Assembly (NCBI RefSeq): GCF_944377805.1
Contig: NZ_CALWFZ010000002.1
Span: forward strand, 154,059-218,058
Reading direction: 5' to 3'
Length of the DNA: 64,000 nt
From: an uncultured Mediterraneibacter sp.
GTDB taxonomy: Bacteria; Bacillota; Clostridia; Lachnospirales; Lachnospiraceae
Shown here: positions 63,943 through 64,000 of the stretch, piece by piece
How the letters are laid out: the number at the start of each line of letters is the position of its first letter
How positions within the stretch are numbered: position 1 is the stretch's first letter
The notes under the pieces: model-generated
Told to the model about the DNA's origin: nothing
The model's input: only the letters and a program-made list of their open reading frames with translations
Databases searched by the model: none
Made by a program: the position numbers and the translations under genes

Positions 63943-63976
63943 GGTGTTGGAGCCTAGCTCCAGCACCACTCTTTTT
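63943..63976 (+). terminator. Terminator of DUF177-rpmF
   Basis: GGTGTTGGAGC (63943-63953) and GCTCCAGCACC (63957-63967) form an 11-bp stem with one G-T-type pair, then ACTCTTTTT. The last 24 bases of the window hold nothing recognisable. Confidence 0.75.
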
Positions 63977-64000
63977 GCCAAAATACAAACACCCATATTT

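Overview
The window reads as an ordinary chromosomal stretch of a Gram-positive anaerobe of the class Clostridia, most likely family Lachnospiraceae. This is inferred from three things: AGGAGG-type ribosome binding sites with consensus sigma-A promoters and rho-independent terminators; core-gene orders typical of Firmicutes (L20 leader-infC-rpmI-rplT, dnaG-rpoD-trmK-nif3, DUF177-rpmF); and a fermentative gene content (gap-pgk-tpiA, gpmI, pyk, pta-ackA, an acyl-CoA dehydratase activase). No phage, transposase, rRNA operon or CRISPR array is visible.

Layout. 1-2.6 kb: end of a cysteine desulfurase gene, nifU-like scaffold, mnmA and a PHP histidinol-phosphatase, tightly overlapped. 2.8-8.3 kb: glycolytic genes gap, pgk, tpiA and gpmI, with about 550 bp of foreign-looking, decayed DNA between tpiA and gpmI. 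8.3-17.8 kb: greA-like, HAD phosphatase, a 1417-residue 2-hydroxyacyl-CoA dehydratase activase on the minus strand, a rhomboid-fold protein without catalytic residues, pyk, and a diaminopimelate-decarboxylase-like gene. 17.8-20.5 kb: tRNA-Leu(CAA) and a large secreted glucosaminidase with a 36-bp tandem repeat and a sortase-type tail. 20.5-29.3 kb: HAD, polA, coaE, walJ-like, an ACT/UPF0210 pair, degV, and a sodium symporter gene broken by one amber codon. 29.4-30.9 kb: L20 leader and infC (AUU start)-rpmI-rplT. 30.9-35.2 kb: DUF2804, trpB2, tRNA-Leu(AAG), a lipoprotein and two divergent XRE regulators. 35.3-45.3 kb: double PPK2, dgt, dnaG-rpoD-trmK-nif3, nucleoside kinase, aroC. 45.4-48.7 kb: L,D-transpeptidase, tgt, yajC. 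48.9-55.8 kb: leuB-ilvD-ilvB-serC-serA. 55.9-57.9 kb: gntR-icd. 57.9-63.9 kb: tmcAL, mgtE, pta-ackA, DUF177-rpmF.

How it fits together. gap-pgk-tpiA-gpmI-pyk take triose phosphates to pyruvate, and pta-ackA turn acetyl-CoA into acetate with ATP gain. ilvB/ilvD/leuB and serC/serA draw on pyruvate and 3-phosphoglycerate for branched-chain amino acids and serine. icd, under a linked GntR regulator, makes 2-oxoglutarate.

No large undescribed defence or secretion system is present. The signal the gene annotation explains least is a dispersed intergenic repeat. It occurs at 3942-3985, 20483-20568, 48788-48884 and 55844-55895, always on the same strand and always starting directly after the T-run of an intrinsic terminator. 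Other points worth a second look are the amber codon in the symporter gene, the Asn-for-Ser rhomboid fused to a zinc-binding tail, an A34 tRNA-Leu, and a palindrome shared by the gntR promoter and the glucosaminidase upstream region. All family assignments were made by eye from the translated sequence; no database search was possible.
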